A DNA stretch of 63,461 bases from positions 1 to 63,461 of the forward strand of contig JAQVHV010000002.1 in the NCBI GenBank assembly GCA_028696055.1, read 5' to 3'. The notes beneath the pieces are model-generated. The model searched no databases. It worked only from the letters and a program-made list of their open reading frames with translations, and had not been told where the DNA came from. This DNA comes from Sulfurovum sp. GTDB taxonomy: Bacteria > Campylobacterota > Campylobacteria > Campylobacterales > Sulfurovaceae. Positions 8,928 through 19,909 of this stretch are shown here, in pieces. The position numbers and the translations under genes were made by a program. The first letter of the stretch is position 1; every line of letters starts with the position of its first letter.

Positions 8928-10627
8928 TGAAAATACTTCTGATGGGAAATCCGAATGTTGGAAAGTCGGCGATCTTTTCACGGCTGACCGGTATCGATGT
9001 TATGATATCAAACTATCCCGGTACCACGATCGAGTTAAAAAAAGGAAAAATGAAACTTGACGGAGAGACGGCAGAGGTGATCGATGTCCCCGGGACCTAT
9101 TCGCTGGACCCTGCTTCAAGAGCGGAAGAGGTCGCAGTCAATATGCTTCAAGAGGGTGACCTGGTCATCAATGTGGTGGACGCAACCAACCTCGAGCGCA
9201 ATCTCAATCTGACACTTGCATTGTTGGAGCGTAATATCCCGGTGATCACGGTACTGAATTTTTGGGATGAGATACGTCACCTGGGGATCAGGATCGATAT
9301 CCAGAAGCTTGAAAGCCGTTTGGATATACCGGTCGTGCCGGTGGTTGCCGTGACAGGTGAAGGTATCAAAGCACTGGTTTCAAGACTCCATGAGGCAAAA
9401 GCCCATCAAAAAAGATACACCGAAGAGAGCAGGTGGGAGCGTATCGGAAAGATCATCGGGGAGGTCCAACGGATTAGCTTGAAAAAGCATACGTTTTTGG
9501 AGAGGCTTGAAGATCTGAGCGTGCAGCCGCTGACCGGGATTCCGATCATGTTTTCTGTTCTGATCGTTGTCTTCTGGACAGTCCGTATCGTCGGAGAGAC
9601 CATGATCGCTTACCTCTTTGATCCTTTGTTTGAGCTCTACCTTCCGTTTGTAACAGATTTGAGCCGGATGCTTGGAGGCGGAGGGGTCGTCCATGATATT
9701 TTACTGGGGACACTGATAGCGGGACAGATCGACTATATCCAGTCGATGGGAGTGCTGTCGACCGGCCTCTATGTCCCGATTGCCATGGTCTTTCCCTATG
9801 TTGTTGCGTTCTACCTGGTACTGGGTATTTTGGAGGACAGCGGCTACCTTCCGAGACTGGCAACACTGGTCGATGCCATTTTTCATAAGCTGGGGATGCA
9901 CGGGCTGGCGATCATCCCGATGCTTCTCGGGTTGGGCTGTAATGTACCGGGAGCCCTCAGTACCAGGATATTGGAAGGCCGAAAACAGCGTTTTATCGCT
10001 GCAACGCTCATGGCTACAGCCGTACCCTGCATGGCGCAGACTGCCATGGTCTTTGCCCTGTTGGGGCCTTACGGTATCAAGGGGCTTGGAATCTTTTTCA
10101 TGACACTTTTTGCTGTATGGCTGATACTTGGATTTTTGCTTAACAGGTTTTTGGGAGGTGAAACCCCGGAGACATTTATGGAGATCCCCCCTTACCGTAT
10201 CCCCTATCCGGGGAGTCTGGGAAAGAAGCTCTGGATGCGTATACGAAGTTTTCTGACTGAAGCGATCCCTTTTGTGCTCTTTGGGGTACTGATAGTGAAT
10301 ATTTTATATGTTTTTGGGATCATCGAGTGGATCGGAGAAATGGCAGCACCGGTGATCGTAGGGATCTTTGGTCTGCCGAAAGAAGCAGTTGCGGCTTTGA
10401 TCGTCGGTTTCCTCAGAAAAGATGTGGCGGTGGGGATGCTGTTGCCGCTGGGGCTTGACATGGAGCAGCTCATTGTTGCAAGTGTGGTATTGACGATGTA
10501 CTTTCCCTGTGTTGCAACTTTTGTGGTATTATTTAAGGAACTGGGTGCCCGGGACCTGCTCAAAGCCACGGGGATCATGCTTGTTACTACACTGCTGGCT
10601 GGAGGGATACTGAATGCATTGTTATAG
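8927..10627 (+). CDS. feoB: FeoB ferrous iron permease with N-terminal GTPase domain (short form)
   Basis: A 566-residue protein. The N-terminal G domain shows G1 GNPNVGKS, G2 with GTTIELKKG, G3 DVPG and G4 NFWD (fits NxxD). The GDI-like segment is short and is followed by paired Gate domains with GLGCNVPG and TAVPCMAQTA. It is shorter than E. coli FeoB (about 770) and is a compact variant. It imports Fe(II), probably important for the iron-heavy nitrogenase system downstream, though the two are not in one operon. Confidence 0.93.
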   Translation: MKILLMGNPNVGKSAIFSRLTGIDVMISNYPGTTIELKKGKMKLDGETAEVIDVPGTYSLDPASRAEEVAVNMLQEGDLVINVVDATNLERNLNLTLALLERNIPVITVLNFWDEIRHLGIRIDIQKLESRLDIPVVPVVAVTGEGIKALVSRLHEAKAHQKRYTEESRWERIGKIIGEVQRISLKKHTFLERLEDLSVQPLTGIPIMFSVLIVVFWTVRIVGETMIAYLFDPLFELYLPFVTDLSRMLGGGGVVHDILLGTLIAGQIDYIQSMGVLSTGLYVPIAMVFPYVVAFYLVLGILEDSGYLPRLATLVDAIFHKLGMHGLAIIPMLLGLGCNVPGALSTRILEGRKQRFIAATLMATAVPCMAQTAMVFALLGPYGIKGLGIFFMTLFAVWLILGFLLNRFLGGETPETFMEIPPYRIPYPGSLGKKLWMRIRSFLTEAIPFVLFGVLIVNILYVFGIIEWIGEMAAPVIVGIFGLPKEAVAALIVGFLRKDVAVGMLLPLGLDMEQLIVASVVLTMYFPCVATFVVLFKELGARDLLKATGIMLVTTLLAGGILNALL

Positions 10628-10718
10628 AGGGAGATACTTTTTTGCAGTGCAGGCGCGTGTGGCTTCAGAGGAATAGTTTGTAGCGTGCAGGGCACGTTCT
10701 GAGAGAGAAGGAGGAAAA

Positions 10719-11720
10719 GTGAAAAAAAACCTGATAAAAAATAGTGTATATCTTTTATCGGTGATCGGTCTGTTTTTCGCCGTACTTGTGTTGACAGGAT
10801 ACTGGGAGCAGGATGACCACTATGAGGGGATTGCCTCCGGGAACGGCAGGGTGGAGACAACACAGGTGGATATCACCGCAAAGTATGGGGGAAGACTCAC
10901 AAAGATCTATGTGCATGAGGGGGATATGGTCGAAAAGGGCCAGCTGCTGGCCGAACTTGATACCAGAGAGCTGGAGGCACAGTACAGGGTCGCACTTGCA
11001 GGGATAGAGCAGGCAAGGGAGAACAAAAAGTATGCCCAGGCGGTTGTGGCGCAAAAAGAGATCGATCTCCAGCAGGCAGAGAGAGACTATGTAAGAAGTA
11101 AAACACTTTTTAAAAGCAAGAGTATTGCACTGGTTCAGCTGGAGAAGGATGAAACAGCGTATCAAAGGGCAGAAGCAGCGCTGATGGCGACCAAAGCACA
11201 GGTGACGAACGGTGAAGCGGCGATCAATGCTGCCAGAGCCCAGTCAGAAAGCATCAAAGTGCAGCTGGAGGAGAGCAGACTCTACGCTCCCGTAAAAGGA
11301 AGGGTGCTTTACCGTCTGGCAGAAGAGGGGGAAATGATAGGAAACGGCGGAAGGGTTTTGGTCGTACTTGATCTGATCGATACCTATATGACCATTTTTC
11401 TGCCGACCTCCCAGGTGGGGCGTATCGATATCGGTTCGGAGGCGCGGATCGTTCTGGATGCATTGCCAAATACTCCGATACCGGCAAGAGTGAGTTTTAT
11501 CTCCCCTGAAGCGCAGTTTACACCCAAAGAGATAGAGACGGCAACAGAGAGAGAAAAACTGATGTTCCGTGTCAAAGTAAAAATAATGCCTGAACTCCTG
11601 CAGCGACATCTGGAGAAGATCAAATCCGGATTGCCGGGTATTGCCTATGTAAGACTTGATGAAACGATGCCCTGGCCGGAGTCATTGCGGATGAAAGATC
11701 GTAACGGTTCTCAACCATGA
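10719..11720 (+). CDS. HlyD-family membrane fusion protein (YhiI-like)
   Basis: A 333-residue protein with one N-terminal TM helix, a biotinyl-lipoyl-like half ([20 protein letters not shown]), a coiled-coil hairpin with repeated Q/A-rich heptads (about 80-190), and a beta-barrel region. GAAGGAGG precedes its start. It overlaps the following ABC gene by 4 nt (ATGA), forming an RbbA-type tripartite exporter operon. An outer-membrane TolC partner is not in the window. Confidence 0.9.
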   Translation: MKKNLIKNSVYLLSVIGLFFAVLVLTGYWEQDDHYEGIASGNGRVETTQVDITAKYGGRLTKIYVHEGDMVEKGQLLAELDTRELEAQYRVALAGIEQARENKKYAQAVVAQKEIDLQQAERDYVRSKTLFKSKSIALVQLEKDETAYQRAEAALMATKAQVTNGEAAINAARAQSESIKVQLEESRLYAPVKGRVLYRLAEEGEMIGNGGRVLVVLDLIDTYMTIFLPTSQVGRIDIGSEARIVLDALPNTPIPARVSFISPEAQFTPKEIETATEREKLMFRVKVKIMPELLQRHLEKIKSGLPGIAYVRLDETMPWPESLRMKDRNGSQP

Positions 11721-14449
11721 CCCCCGTAGCCTCTCTGCATAATATCACTCACCGTTATGGGGATAGGATCGCAGCGGATGATGTAAGCCTGGAGATACCT
11801 GCTGGTTGTATGGTCGGGCTGATCGGGCCCGACGGGGTCGGAAAATCGACCATCCTGTCGCTGATCTCAGGGGTGAAAACCATACAGGAGGGATCGGTCA
11901 AGGTCTTTGGCGGAGAGATGCGCTCTTCGCGACACCGCAATAGGATCGGTCCCCGGATCGCCTATATGCCCCAGGGGCTCGGGAAAAACCTCTATATGTC
12001 GCTCTCGGTGGAGGAAAATGTCGATTTTTTCGGCCGCCTTTTCGGGCAGGAGAGGGCGGAGCGCCGGGCAAGGATCGACGAACTGCTCCGAAGCACGGGG
12101 CTTGCGCCTTTCCGTGACCGGCCTGCAAGCAAGCTTTCGGGTGGTATGAAGCAGAAACTTGGGCTCTGCTGTGCGCTGATCCATGACCCCGATCTTCTGA
12201 TCCTCGATGAGCCGACAACCGGGGTGGACCCTCTCTCCCGCCGCCAGTTCTGGGAGCTTGTGGAGCGCATCAGGACGCGCCGGGAGGGGATGAGTGTGAT
12301 CGTTGCCACAGCCTATATGGAAGAGGCGGAACGTTTCGACTGGATCGTAGCGATGGATGAGGGAAAGCTGCTGGCTGCGGGTACGCCGGATGGGCTGCAC
12401 CAAAAGACCGGTACGGAGAACCTCGATGATGCCTTTATCGCACTGCTGCCCGAGTCAAAACGCCGGGGGTACAAAACCCTTGTCGTACCGCCGCGAAGCA
12501 GTACCCTTTCTGAGAATGGAAACGGGGAAGAGGCGATTATCGCCGAAGGGCTTACGATGCGTTTTGGGGACTTTACCGCGGTAGATGAAGTAAGCTTTGG
12601 TATAGAGCGTGGTGAGATCTTCGGCTTCCTCGGCTCCAACGGCTGCGGTAAAACCACAACGATGAAGATGCTGACCGGCCTGCTCGATCCAAGCGAAGGG
12701 GAAGCATGGATCTTTGGTCAGCCGATAGATGCGCAGGATCTGGCTGCGCGCAGCCGTGTGGGCTATATGACCCAGGGGTTTTCGCTCTACTCGGAACTGA
12801 CCGTCAGACAGAACCTCAAGCTGCATGCCCAGCTTTTTCATCTTCCCGATGATGCAGTGGGACCCCGTGTGGAGGAGATGATAGCGCATTTCGGGCTGGA
12901 ACACTACCGTGAGACGTTTGCCTCGGATCTCCCTCTTGGTATCAGGCAGCGTCTCTCCCTGGCGGTAGCGGTAGTGCACAAACCACAGATATTGATCCTG
13001 GATGAGCCTACTTCAGGGGTCGATCCGGTCTCACGTGACCGCTTCTGGGAACTGCTCATCGGTCTCTCCCGCAATGAAGGCGTGACGATCTTCGTCTCGA
13101 CCCATTTCATGAATGAGGGGGAGCGGTGTGACAGGATCTCTCTGATGCACAGGGGAAAGGTATTGGCCAGCGGTACGCCACAGGAGCTGATCCGTTCGCG
13201 CGACAAAGAAAACCTGGAAGAGGCTTTTATCGACTACCTCGAAGAGGCTGAAGGAGCCGCAGAAGAACAAAAAAGTATGCACAGAGAGCCAACTTTCCCC
13301 CCGTCAGAACCTCAAAACCGTTTTTTTAGTCTGTTGCGGCTGCTGGGTTATACCTACCGGGAATCCCTGGAACTCATCCGTGATCCGGTACGGCTGGTCT
13401 TTGCGCTATTCGGGACGATCCTGCTGATGCTGACACTGGGGTATGGGATCAGTATGGATGTGGAGGATCTGCGTTTTGCCGCGCTGGACCGTGACCGTAC
13501 ACCGGAGAGCCGCTCCTACATCGAGAATCTTTCAGGCTCGCGCTACTTCCTGGAACAGCCCTCTATCAGCTCCTCGGCAGAGCTGGATCAAAGGATGCGC
13601 AGCGGGGAGATCTCGCTGGCGCTTGAGATCCCGCCGGGGTTCGGGAAAGAGATGAAACGGGGGAAGTCCGCAGAGATCGGGGTATGGATCGACGGGGCAA
13701 TGCCGTTTAGGGCCGAGACCATTCTGGGGTATGTCAGGGGAATGCACTATGACTATATACTTCGGCAGGCAAAAATGCAGCTGGGATATACCCCGGCACT
13801 CTCTGCTGTTACTCTCGAGATGCGCTACCGCTACAATCAGGATTTTAAAAGTATCTATGCGATGGTACCGGCGGTCATCCCTCTGCTGCTTGTCTTTATC
13901 CCCTCTATCCTGATGGCACTGAGTGTCGTCAGGGAAAAGGAGCTCGGTTCCATTACCAACTTTTATGCCACACCGGTAACGCGGCTGGAGTTCCTGCTGG
14001 GGAAACAGCTCCCTTATATTGTGCTCAGTATGATAGGCTACTTTGGATTGGTGGCTCTGGCGGTGACACTCTTCGGGGTACCGCTGAAGGGCAGTTTATG
14101 GACACTGAGTCTGGGTGCTTTGCTTTTTGTGACGGCGACTACGGGCCTGGGGCTTTTGATGTCCTCCTTTGCCAAGACGCAGATTGCCGCACTGGCTGCG
14201 ACAGCGATCTTCACTCTGCTGCCGACAGTGAGCCTCTCCGGTCTCAATGAACCCGTCAGCTCCCTCGAGGGTCCTGCCGCTTTTATCGGAAATATCTATC
14301 CGGCAACCTATTTTATCAATATCAGCCGCGGTGTTTTCAGCAAGGCGCTTGAGTTCGATGACCTTGGCCGGGACTTTGCGGCATTGGCGGCTGCGGTTGT
14401 TGTCATCACGCTGCTGAGTATTCTGGCACTCAAAAAGCAGGAGGTTTAA
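11717..14449 (+). CDS. RbbA-type ABC transporter: two ATPase domains fused to an ABC-2 permease
   Basis: A 910-residue fusion. The first nucleotide-binding domain (about 5-235) has Walker A GPDGVGKS and signature LSGGMKQK. The second (about 275-510) has GSNGCGKT and a changed signature LPLGIRQR. Both have LILDEPT Walker B motifs. The C-terminal half (about 540-910) is an ABC-2 permease with six helices and a large extracytoplasmic loop. The order matches E. coli RbbA/YhiH. It lies between the HlyD and permease genes with no gaps; the substrate is unknown. Confidence 0.92.
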   Translation: MTPVASLHNITHRYGDRIAADDVSLEIPAGCMVGLIGPDGVGKSTILSLISGVKTIQEGSVKVFGGEMRSSRHRNRIGPRIAYMPQGLGKNLYMSLSVEENVDFFGRLFGQERAERRARIDELLRSTGLAPFRDRPASKLSGGMKQKLGLCCALIHDPDLLILDEPTTGVDPLSRRQFWELVERIRTRREGMSVIVATAYMEEAERFDWIVAMDEGKLLAAGTPDGLHQKTGTENLDDAFIALLPESKRRGYKTLVVPPRSSTLSENGNGEEAIIAEGLTMRFGDFTAVDEVSFGIERGEIFGFLGSNGCGKTTTMKMLTGLLDPSEGEAWIFGQPIDAQDLAARSRVGYMTQGFSLYSELTVRQNLKLHAQLFHLPDDAVGPRVEEMIAHFGLEHYRETFASDLPLGIRQRLSLAVAVVHKPQILILDEPTSGVDPVSRDRFWELLIGLSRNEGVTIFVSTHFMNEGERCDRISLMHRGKVLASGTPQELIRSRDKENLEEAFIDYLEEAEGAAEEQKSMHREPTFPPSEPQNRFFSLLRLLGYTYRESLELIRDPVRLVFALFGTILLMLTLGYGISMDVEDLRFAALDRDRTPESRSYIENLSGSRYFLEQPSISSSAELDQRMRSGEISLALEIPPGFGKEMKRGKSAEIGVWIDGAMPFRAETILGYVRGMHYDYILRQAKMQLGYTPALSAVTLEMRYRYNQDFKSIYAMVPAVIPLLLVFIPSILMALSVVREKELGSITNFYATPVTRLEFLLGKQLPYIVLSMIGYFGLVALAVTLFGVPLKGSLWTLSLGALLFVTATTGLGLLMSSFAKTQIAALAATAIFTLLPTVSLSGLNEPVSSLEGPAAFIGNIYPATYFINISRGVFSKALEFDDLGRDFAALAAAVVVITLLSILALKKQEV

Positions 14450-15568
14450 ATGAAAAGATCTCTTCTGAACATTTATCGTCTGGGGATCAAAGAGCTGCAG
14501 AGCCTGTGGCATGACAAGATCATGACGATCCTGATCCTCTATACCTTCTCGTTTGCCATCTATCTGGGTGCCACGGCTACCTCTTCGGAACTCAACAAAG
14601 TCCCCGTTGCTTTTGTCGATGAGGACCGCTCCGCACTCTCTGCACGTATTATAGGGGCGTTTTACAGACCGCGTTTCCTTCCTCCCGAGGTGATCACTGC
14701 GGAGGGGGTGGACTACGGGATGGATAAGGGTATCTATACGTTTGTCGTGACGATACCGCCTGCTTTCGAGAAAAAGGTACTCCAGGGAAAGCAGCCTGCG
14801 ATCCAGCTCAATATCGATGCGACCCGCATGTCCCAGGCGGGCATCGGCGCGGGGTATATCCAGCAGATGATCAACGATGAAGTAAGTACGTTTCTGGAGG
14901 GGACCTCCGGCGGTACCCAGCTTCCGGTGGCGCTTGTGACCCGCATGAAGTTCAACCCTGCATTGGAGAGCTCATGGTTCGGAAGTGTGATGGAGTTTAT
15001 CGAGCAGGTCTCTCTGCTCTCTATCATTCTTGCCGGTGCGGCACTTATCAGGGAGCGTGAGCATGGAACGCTGGAGCACCTTCTGGTGATGCCCCTGAGC
15101 GCTACGGAGATCATGATCTCCAAGATCTGGTCCATGGGTGCGGTCGTGCTGCTTGCAGCGGCACTTTCACTGGAGTTTGTCATCAAGGGGATATTGGATG
15201 TGCCTATCGCAGGTTCTGAGGGGCTCTTCCTGTTCGGAGCGTTTTTGATGCTTTTTTCGACGACCTCGATGGGGATCTTTATGGGGACGGTTGCGAGGTC
15301 GATGCCGCAGCTTGGGCTGATCATCATTATCACCATTCTGCCGCTTCAGATACTCTCCGGGGCGATCACCCCTTTTGAGAGTATGCCGCAGGCACTGCAG
15401 TATCTTATGCTGCTGATGCCTACAAGCCATTTTGTGAGTATGTCCCAGGCAGTGCTTTACCGTGGGGCAGGGCTGGATGTCGTATGGCTCGATATGCTCT
15501 GTATTTTTGTGATCGGAATGTTTTTCTTTCTCTTTTCTCTTTCCATTTTTAAAAAAAGTTTGAGTTAA
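14450..15568 (+). CDS. ABC-2 type permease (YhhJ-like)
   Basis: A 372-residue permease with one N-terminal helix, a large periplasmic domain (about 45-175) and five C-terminal helices. It has the typical ABC-2 motif EREHGTLEHLLVMPLS. It begins directly at the end of the fusion transporter gene and completes the three-gene exporter. Confidence 0.92.
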   Translation: MKRSLLNIYRLGIKELQSLWHDKIMTILILYTFSFAIYLGATATSSELNKVPVAFVDEDRSALSARIIGAFYRPRFLPPEVITAEGVDYGMDKGIYTFVVTIPPAFEKKVLQGKQPAIQLNIDATRMSQAGIGAGYIQQMINDEVSTFLEGTSGGTQLPVALVTRMKFNPALESSWFGSVMEFIEQVSLLSIILAGAALIREREHGTLEHLLVMPLSATEIMISKIWSMGAVVLLAAALSLEFVIKGILDVPIAGSEGLFLFGAFLMLFSTTSMGIFMGTVARSMPQLGLIIIITILPLQILSGAITPFESMPQALQYLMLLMPTSHFVSMSQAVLYRGAGLDVVWLDMLCIFVIGMFFFLFSLSIFKKSLS

Positions 15569-15614
15569 TTGAATATAATACGGTTTGAAGTAATCATCAA
15601 GGAGAGGGAAAACC

Positions 15615-17357
15615 ATGCAATCCCATAATATACAAGATAGAAGCGTTTCTGTATCTGTGTCTGGAGCAGGCGGAAGCGGTGCGGTCACGGCAGGATTGAT
15701 CTTGCTGAAGAGTATGGCCAATGCCGGTTATTATGGATATATGACACGATTTTCCGGTCCACAGATCCGAGGCGGGGAGTCTGCTGTCGTATTGAATTTT
15801 TCTGACTCTCCTGTAGAGCGTTCCGCCCGGAGCAGCGATATCCATTTTGCGTTGGACTGGCACGGATTTGAACGTTTCAGCGATGAGATCCCCTTGACCT
15901 CCCAAAGCTGTGTGATCTTCGACAATAGTCATGATGCCCTGCCGGATAGTGTCGCATCCACGGGCGCAAAGATCATAGAGGTCAACCTGAAGGATCAGGT
16001 AGATCAGCTAGAAGGAAGCCGCGCCAACGCATTTGCCGTAGGTATTGTGGCCTTTCGGCTCGGACTGCCCCTGAATGCGGTCTTGGAAGCATTGGAGCAA
16101 ATTCTGGAGAAAAAAGGGGAAGAGATCTTCCTGGCTGCATCCGAAGCGGTCAGGAGAGGCTACGGACTGCTTGAGAAAAAAGCTGCTCCGCTTGAGCAAT
16201 GGAAGCCGGTTTCACATACACGGTGGAATATGAGCGGAAATGAAGCCTGCGCATTGGGTGCCTTGCGTGCGGGTGTCAAGTTCGCTGCAGCATATCCTAT
16301 CACTCCGGCCAGTGATATCGTAGAGTATCTTGCACCCCGTTTGGAAAAATATGGCGGCAATGTGATGATTGCAGAAGATGAACTTGCCGCGATAAATATG
16401 GCAATAGGAGGTTCATTCGGAGGGAAACCTTCGATGACAGCTACATCCGGTCCGGGTTTTTCGCTTATGATCGAAGCGATGGGACTGGCGATAGCCAGTG
16501 AGGTACCGGTACTGGTGATCAATGTGATGCGCGGAGGGCCCTCAACGGGGCTTCCCACCAAGTCAGAACAGACGGATCTCAATCAGGCGCTTTTCGGGAT
16601 GCACGGTGAAGCCCCGCATGTCGTGGTCGCGCCTTTGAACATCGCAGACTGTGTAGTCACGACACAGTGGGCAGTGGGACTCGCAGAACATCTGCAGACA
16701 CTTGTTGTGTTGCTTTCTGATCAGAGGCTTGGCCAGTCTCGTGCGATTATTGATGCGGTCCCTTCTAAAACATTTGATTTGAAAAGAAAGATACTCGAGG
16801 AAAAAGAGGGGCAGAGATCCTATCTGCGTTATGCTGTCTCACCTGATTCCATATCGCCTATGGCGATTCCCGGTAATGCCGCAGGCAGATATACTGCGGA
16901 CGGACTGGAACATACTGTCTCAGGGAAGCCTTCATCCATGGCTTCGGACCATCTTCAGCAATTAAAAAAACGCGAAGCGAAAGTAACACGGTTTGACTAT
17001 GGTAAGATGTGGGCAGAAGCGTGCTTCCATCTGGAGAGTACAAAGATCGTTGTCCTGACATGGGGATCTGTCTATCACAATACAAAAGCGGCAGTTTCCG
17101 AACTTTATCATGACGGCTGTCCTGTCGCGCTTTTGGCATTGAGACTGTTGATGCCGCTGCAGACAGAAGCGATCAAAGCGCTCTGCAAAGGGAAAAAAGT
17201 GATCGTTGTCGAACAGTCATACTCAGGGCAGTTCTGCCATTATCTGAAAGGACAGGGGGCGATCGATGCTTCTGCATTGACATTGGCAAAACCGGGTCCC
17301 TTGGTATTGGGCAGTGATGAGATCAAAGCATTTATCAAGGAGGCGACAAATGATTGA
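15615..17357 (+). CDS. korA: 2-oxoacid:ferredoxin oxidoreductase, fused gamma-alpha subunit (KorA type)
   Basis: A 580-residue protein. Residues 1-190 are the gamma domain (GAGGSGAVTAGLILLKSM, GPQIRGGESAVVLNFSD). From about 205 it is the alpha (pyrimidine-binding) domain (MSGNEACALGALRAGVKFAAAYPITPASDIVEYL). Such gamma-alpha fusions pair with a ~280-residue beta subunit in KorAB enzymes that interconvert 2-oxoglutarate and succinyl-CoA with ferredoxin. There is no separate delta ferredoxin subunit here. It lies close to the nif island and could supply reduced ferredoxin. Confidence 0.9.
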   Translation: MQSHNIQDRSVSVSVSGAGGSGAVTAGLILLKSMANAGYYGYMTRFSGPQIRGGESAVVLNFSDSPVERSARSSDIHFALDWHGFERFSDEIPLTSQSCVIFDNSHDALPDSVASTGAKIIEVNLKDQVDQLEGSRANAFAVGIVAFRLGLPLNAVLEALEQILEKKGEEIFLAASEAVRRGYGLLEKKAAPLEQWKPVSHTRWNMSGNEACALGALRAGVKFAAAYPITPASDIVEYLAPRLEKYGGNVMIAEDELAAINMAIGGSFGGKPSMTATSGPGFSLMIEAMGLAIASEVPVLVINVMRGGPSTGLPTKSEQTDLNQALFGMHGEAPHVVVAPLNIADCVVTTQWAVGLAEHLQTLVVLLSDQRLGQSRAIIDAVPSKTFDLKRKILEEKEGQRSYLRYAVSPDSISPMAIPGNAAGRYTADGLEHTVSGKPSSMASDHLQQLKKREAKVTRFDYGKMWAEACFHLESTKIVVLTWGSVYHNTKAAVSELYHDGCPVALLALRLLMPLQTEAIKALCKGKKVIVVEQSYSGQFCHYLKGQGAIDASALTLAKPGPLVLGSDEIKAFIKEATND

Positions 17358-18180
17358 GACAGCCGGAGAAAAGTTGAGTCCTGAAGCGTATTTGTCTGAT
17401 GTGCGTCCTGTCTGGTGTCCGGGATGCGGGCACTATTTTGTACTGCGTGCACTGACCCAGGCTTTGGCGTGGCTGAAGATCCCCAATGAACAGATAGGGT
17501 TGGTGACCGGTATCGGTTGTTCTTCGAGGATCTCCGCATATGTTGATGCGTACGGGTTTCATGGCGTGCATGGCCGGGCTTTGGCATTGGGGGCCGGATT
17601 GAAAGCCGTACGTCCTGATATGAATGTCATTGTCGCGGGTGGGGACGGGGATGGTTACTCGATCGGGGGAAACCACTTTTTGCATGCCTGCAGGCGCAAT
17701 ATGGATCTGACCTATATCGTTATGGATAATGAAGTGTACGGTATGACAAAAGGGCAACCCTCTCCTACCACAGAGCCTGACTGGCAGAGCAAACTCGCAC
17801 CTGAAGGGACGGGTATCAGACGCTTTAATCCTCTAGGTATCGCTTTGGCTTCCGGAGCGAGTTTTATCGCCAGGGGGTCGGCGGGAGATCAAAAAGGATT
17901 AAGCAGACTGATCGTGGAGGCGATTGAGCATAAGGGGTTTTCTCTCGTTGAGATCAAAACACCGTGTGTCACCTTCCGTCCGGAAGAGAAAGCGTGGTAT
18001 AAGAGCATGCGCAAAATCGCTATCGAACCCACAGACGATATGATACTGGCTGCGCAACGGATACACGGGAGTGACGGGTTTGATACGGGCATTTTTTATC
18101 AGGCTGACCTACCCGTCTTTCAACCCCATTTTACAGAAGAGAAATCGATAGAAGATTTTGAAAAGGAGTTTGAAGTATGA
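17350..18180 (+). CDS. korB: 2-oxoacid:ferredoxin oxidoreductase beta subunit (KorB type)
   Basis: A 276-residue TPP-binding subunit. It has the cluster ligand motif WCPGCGH, the TPP-binding GGDGDGYSIGGNH and the later VYGMTKGQPSPTTEP. The track start at 17314 is inside korA; the ATG at 17350 follows AAGGAGG with good spacing and overlaps korA by 8 nt. The substrate (2-oxoglutarate rather than pyruvate) is inferred from the KorAB architecture. Confidence 0.9.
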   Translation: MIETAGEKLSPEAYLSDVRPVWCPGCGHYFVLRALTQALAWLKIPNEQIGLVTGIGCSSRISAYVDAYGFHGVHGRALALGAGLKAVRPDMNVIVAGGDGDGYSIGGNHFLHACRRNMDLTYIVMDNEVYGMTKGQPSPTTEPDWQSKLAPEGTGIRRFNPLGIALASGASFIARGSAGDQKGLSRLIVEAIEHKGFSLVEIKTPCVTFRPEEKAWYKSMRKIAIEPTDDMILAAQRIHGSDGFDTGIFYQADLPVFQPHFTEEKSIEDFEKEFEV

Positions 18181-18620
18181 ATCCGTCCTTATCAAATGAT
18201 CCGGTTCTTGCAGAAGTTTTGGGTAGCATTAATGAAATGATCGAAGAGACGCTGTACCATACGGAGACCTTTGCACATGCACTGCAGATCCATCGTAATG
18301 CTATAGCTGCAGAGGTTTTTTTGCAGGCAGTCAAGCAGTTTGAGAATGAGCAGAAGATCCTCGAGAAGTATGTTCGGGGGATAGCATTTTCCTGTAATCC
18401 ACCGTGGGAAGTACCTCACGCGGCATATACCCATCCTGCACAGATATTGATGGATGTAGACTATCTGATAAGCAAAGAAGAAGCACGGAAGGTTATTGAG
18501 GAAATCGTTCAAATACATCAGCGCGTTTATCTGCAATTAAACAAGGAAAACGGGAATGAAAGCGTGACAAGCCTGACAGCAGAACTCATAACCCACTGTG
18601 ATCGGTGCGGCAAAGTATAA
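18177..18620 (+). CDS. Small helical protein translationally coupled to korB; unknown
   Basis: A 147-residue protein that overlaps korB by 4 nt (ATGA). It is mostly helical, with E/H-rich helices (AEVFLQAVKQFENEQKILEKY, EEIVQIHQRVYL) that could form a ferritin-like or hemerythrin-like bundle, and it ends in HCDRCGKV, a possible metal site. I do not recognise a family. Coupling to korAB suggests a role with that enzyme. Confidence 0.7.
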   Translation: MNPSLSNDPVLAEVLGSINEMIEETLYHTETFAHALQIHRNAIAAEVFLQAVKQFENEQKILEKYVRGIAFSCNPPWEVPHAAYTHPAQILMDVDYLISKEEARKVIEEIVQIHQRVYLQLNKENGNESVTSLTAELITHCDRCGKV

Positions 18621-18820
18621 AACTGAGACGATACAGGTTTCTATAAAGCTTCGTCATCTATGACGGGGTAGTTCACTGATGGGCCAATCTCTTTGAGACA
18701 ATTTCATTCTGCCGGTCTTGCGACTTTTGTGGTATGATTAAAAAAGGTAGGTGAGGGAGGCATATTGAACGGTGTGGCTATGATACCTGTTACTATATAG
18801 AGTGAATTGAGGAGTTCTGC

Positions 18821-19075
18821 ATGTGGTGTGAGAGAAGCAGAAAAGCACATTTGGTCTTTCTGTGGTTTTTTATGACGTTTCTTTATGGAGCTGAAGTGCA
18901 CGATGCCGCAAAGAAGGAGCCAAAGATGCACTATCCGGTCATCACCGTCGTTTTTGATCACAATCCTTACCAAAAGGGGATGCAGAGCGGGTGGGGGTTT
19001 TCCTGCCTGATCGGGGGGATGGAAAAGCGTCTCCTGTTCGATACGGGTGCAAATGCTGCCCTGAAATTACGATAA
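18821..19075 (+). pseudogene. Truncated N-terminus of an MBL-fold metallohydrolase
   Basis: 84 codons. After a signal-like start come VITVVFDHNPY, SGWGFSCLIGGMEKRLLFDTG and a stop soon after. This is the first beta-hairpin region of the MBL-fold family that includes 7,8-dihydropterin-6-methyl phosphate synthase-like enzymes. The family's zinc motif HxHxDH should follow, but the frame stops and no continuation is visible in the 56 bp before the convergent gene. It is therefore a decayed gene. Confidence 0.65.
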
Positions 19076-19131
19076 CGTTGTTCTGTGCGGTCAATAGCTG
19101 CAGGGAAAGAGAGTGATCACAAGATGCACCC

Positions 19132-19674
19132 TTAGGATTGACAGGCTCCTCGGATAGAGGTTTCCCCAAAAACCGCCAACCCCTCATCGATCTGCGCAAG
19201 CGCCAGATCTTTGGCATTTTCCTCCTCTTTTGCGCTCCACCAGTACTCGATGATCTGCTGCTCTATGCTTCCAAGCAGATTTACGGGCATATTGGCAAAG
19301 ACTTCGCAGGAGCTGATTGCTTCTTTTTTCACTTGTCTGCGTTTTGCAAGATCATCTATAAGCTCTCTAATCGATTTTTCGATATCGGTGGGTTCGGGAA
19401 GCGGTGTCTCATCGGCAGGCTGCGGGATGATACGGGCATAGTCGATCCATGTTTTGATCTCCTCTTCCAGGTAGGGGTATCCATAGACCCGGTAGCATAC
19501 TATGCGGTTGGGTCCATAAAGGATCGTATCGTTCTCTTCAAGGATATCAGAGACGGCAGGCACCCCCTCAAGCAGATAGACTTCGATACGCTGGTCCTCT
19601 CTCAGTGTAGAAGCGCGCTCAAAAGCATCTCTGGAGAGTTTAATCAGTTCCGTTTTGCGTTGTTCTTGTTTCAT
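19132..19674 (-). CDS. Hypothetical nif-associated protein, third gene of the 20.3-kb minus-strand operon
   Basis: A 180-residue acidic, mostly helical soluble protein. No family is recognised. Visible features are a YGYPYLEEEIKTWIDYARII segment, a basic stretch AKRRQVKKE and a single mid-protein Cys. Its start overlaps the preceding small gene by 35 nt and is preceded by AAGAGAC. It sits downstream of a NifX-family gene and a sigma-54-type promoter, so it is probably expressed under nitrogen-fixing conditions. Confidence 0.7.
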   Translation of the reverse strand: MKQEQRKTELIKLSRDAFERASTLREDQRIEVYLLEGVPAVSDILEENDTILYGPNRIVCYRVYGYPYLEEEIKTWIDYARIIPQPADETPLPEPTDIEKSIRELIDDLAKRRQVKKEAISSCEVFANMPVNLLGSIEQQIIEYWWSAKEEENAKDLALAQIDEGLAVFGETSIRGACQS

Positions 19675-19909
19675 TGTTGTCTCTTTGATGATGCATTTTG
19701 TTGTGAAAATCCCACAGGCGCCTATAGTTGCTGTCCAGTTCTGAGAGCATACTGTCGATCACTATGAGATTGTCCATTTTTGTAAATCTCTCGTTGGGGA
19801 ACCGGGTATACCACTCTGTCATTTCATTTTTGAGCGTTTCTCTTTTTGCGATCGTTTTCATGATCAGCTGTTTGAGCTGATGCATCTCTTCTGTAATGAT
19901 CTCACTCAT
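19640..19909 (-). CDS. Small coiled-coil-like protein, nif-associated
   Basis: An 89-residue helical protein rich in charged residues (MSEIITEEMHQLKQLIMKTI, WYTRFPNERFTKMDNLIVID). I use the ATG at 19909 because the longer track ORF extends through the upstream NifX-family gene. It overlaps that gene by 8 nt and the next gene by 35 nt, a tightly packed operon. No known domain; the helical pattern suggests an adaptor. Confidence 0.65.
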   Translation of the reverse strand: MSEIITEEMHQLKQLIMKTIAKRETLKNEMTEWYTRFPNERFTKMDNLIVIDSMLSELDSNYRRLWDFHNKMHHQRDNNETRTTQNGTD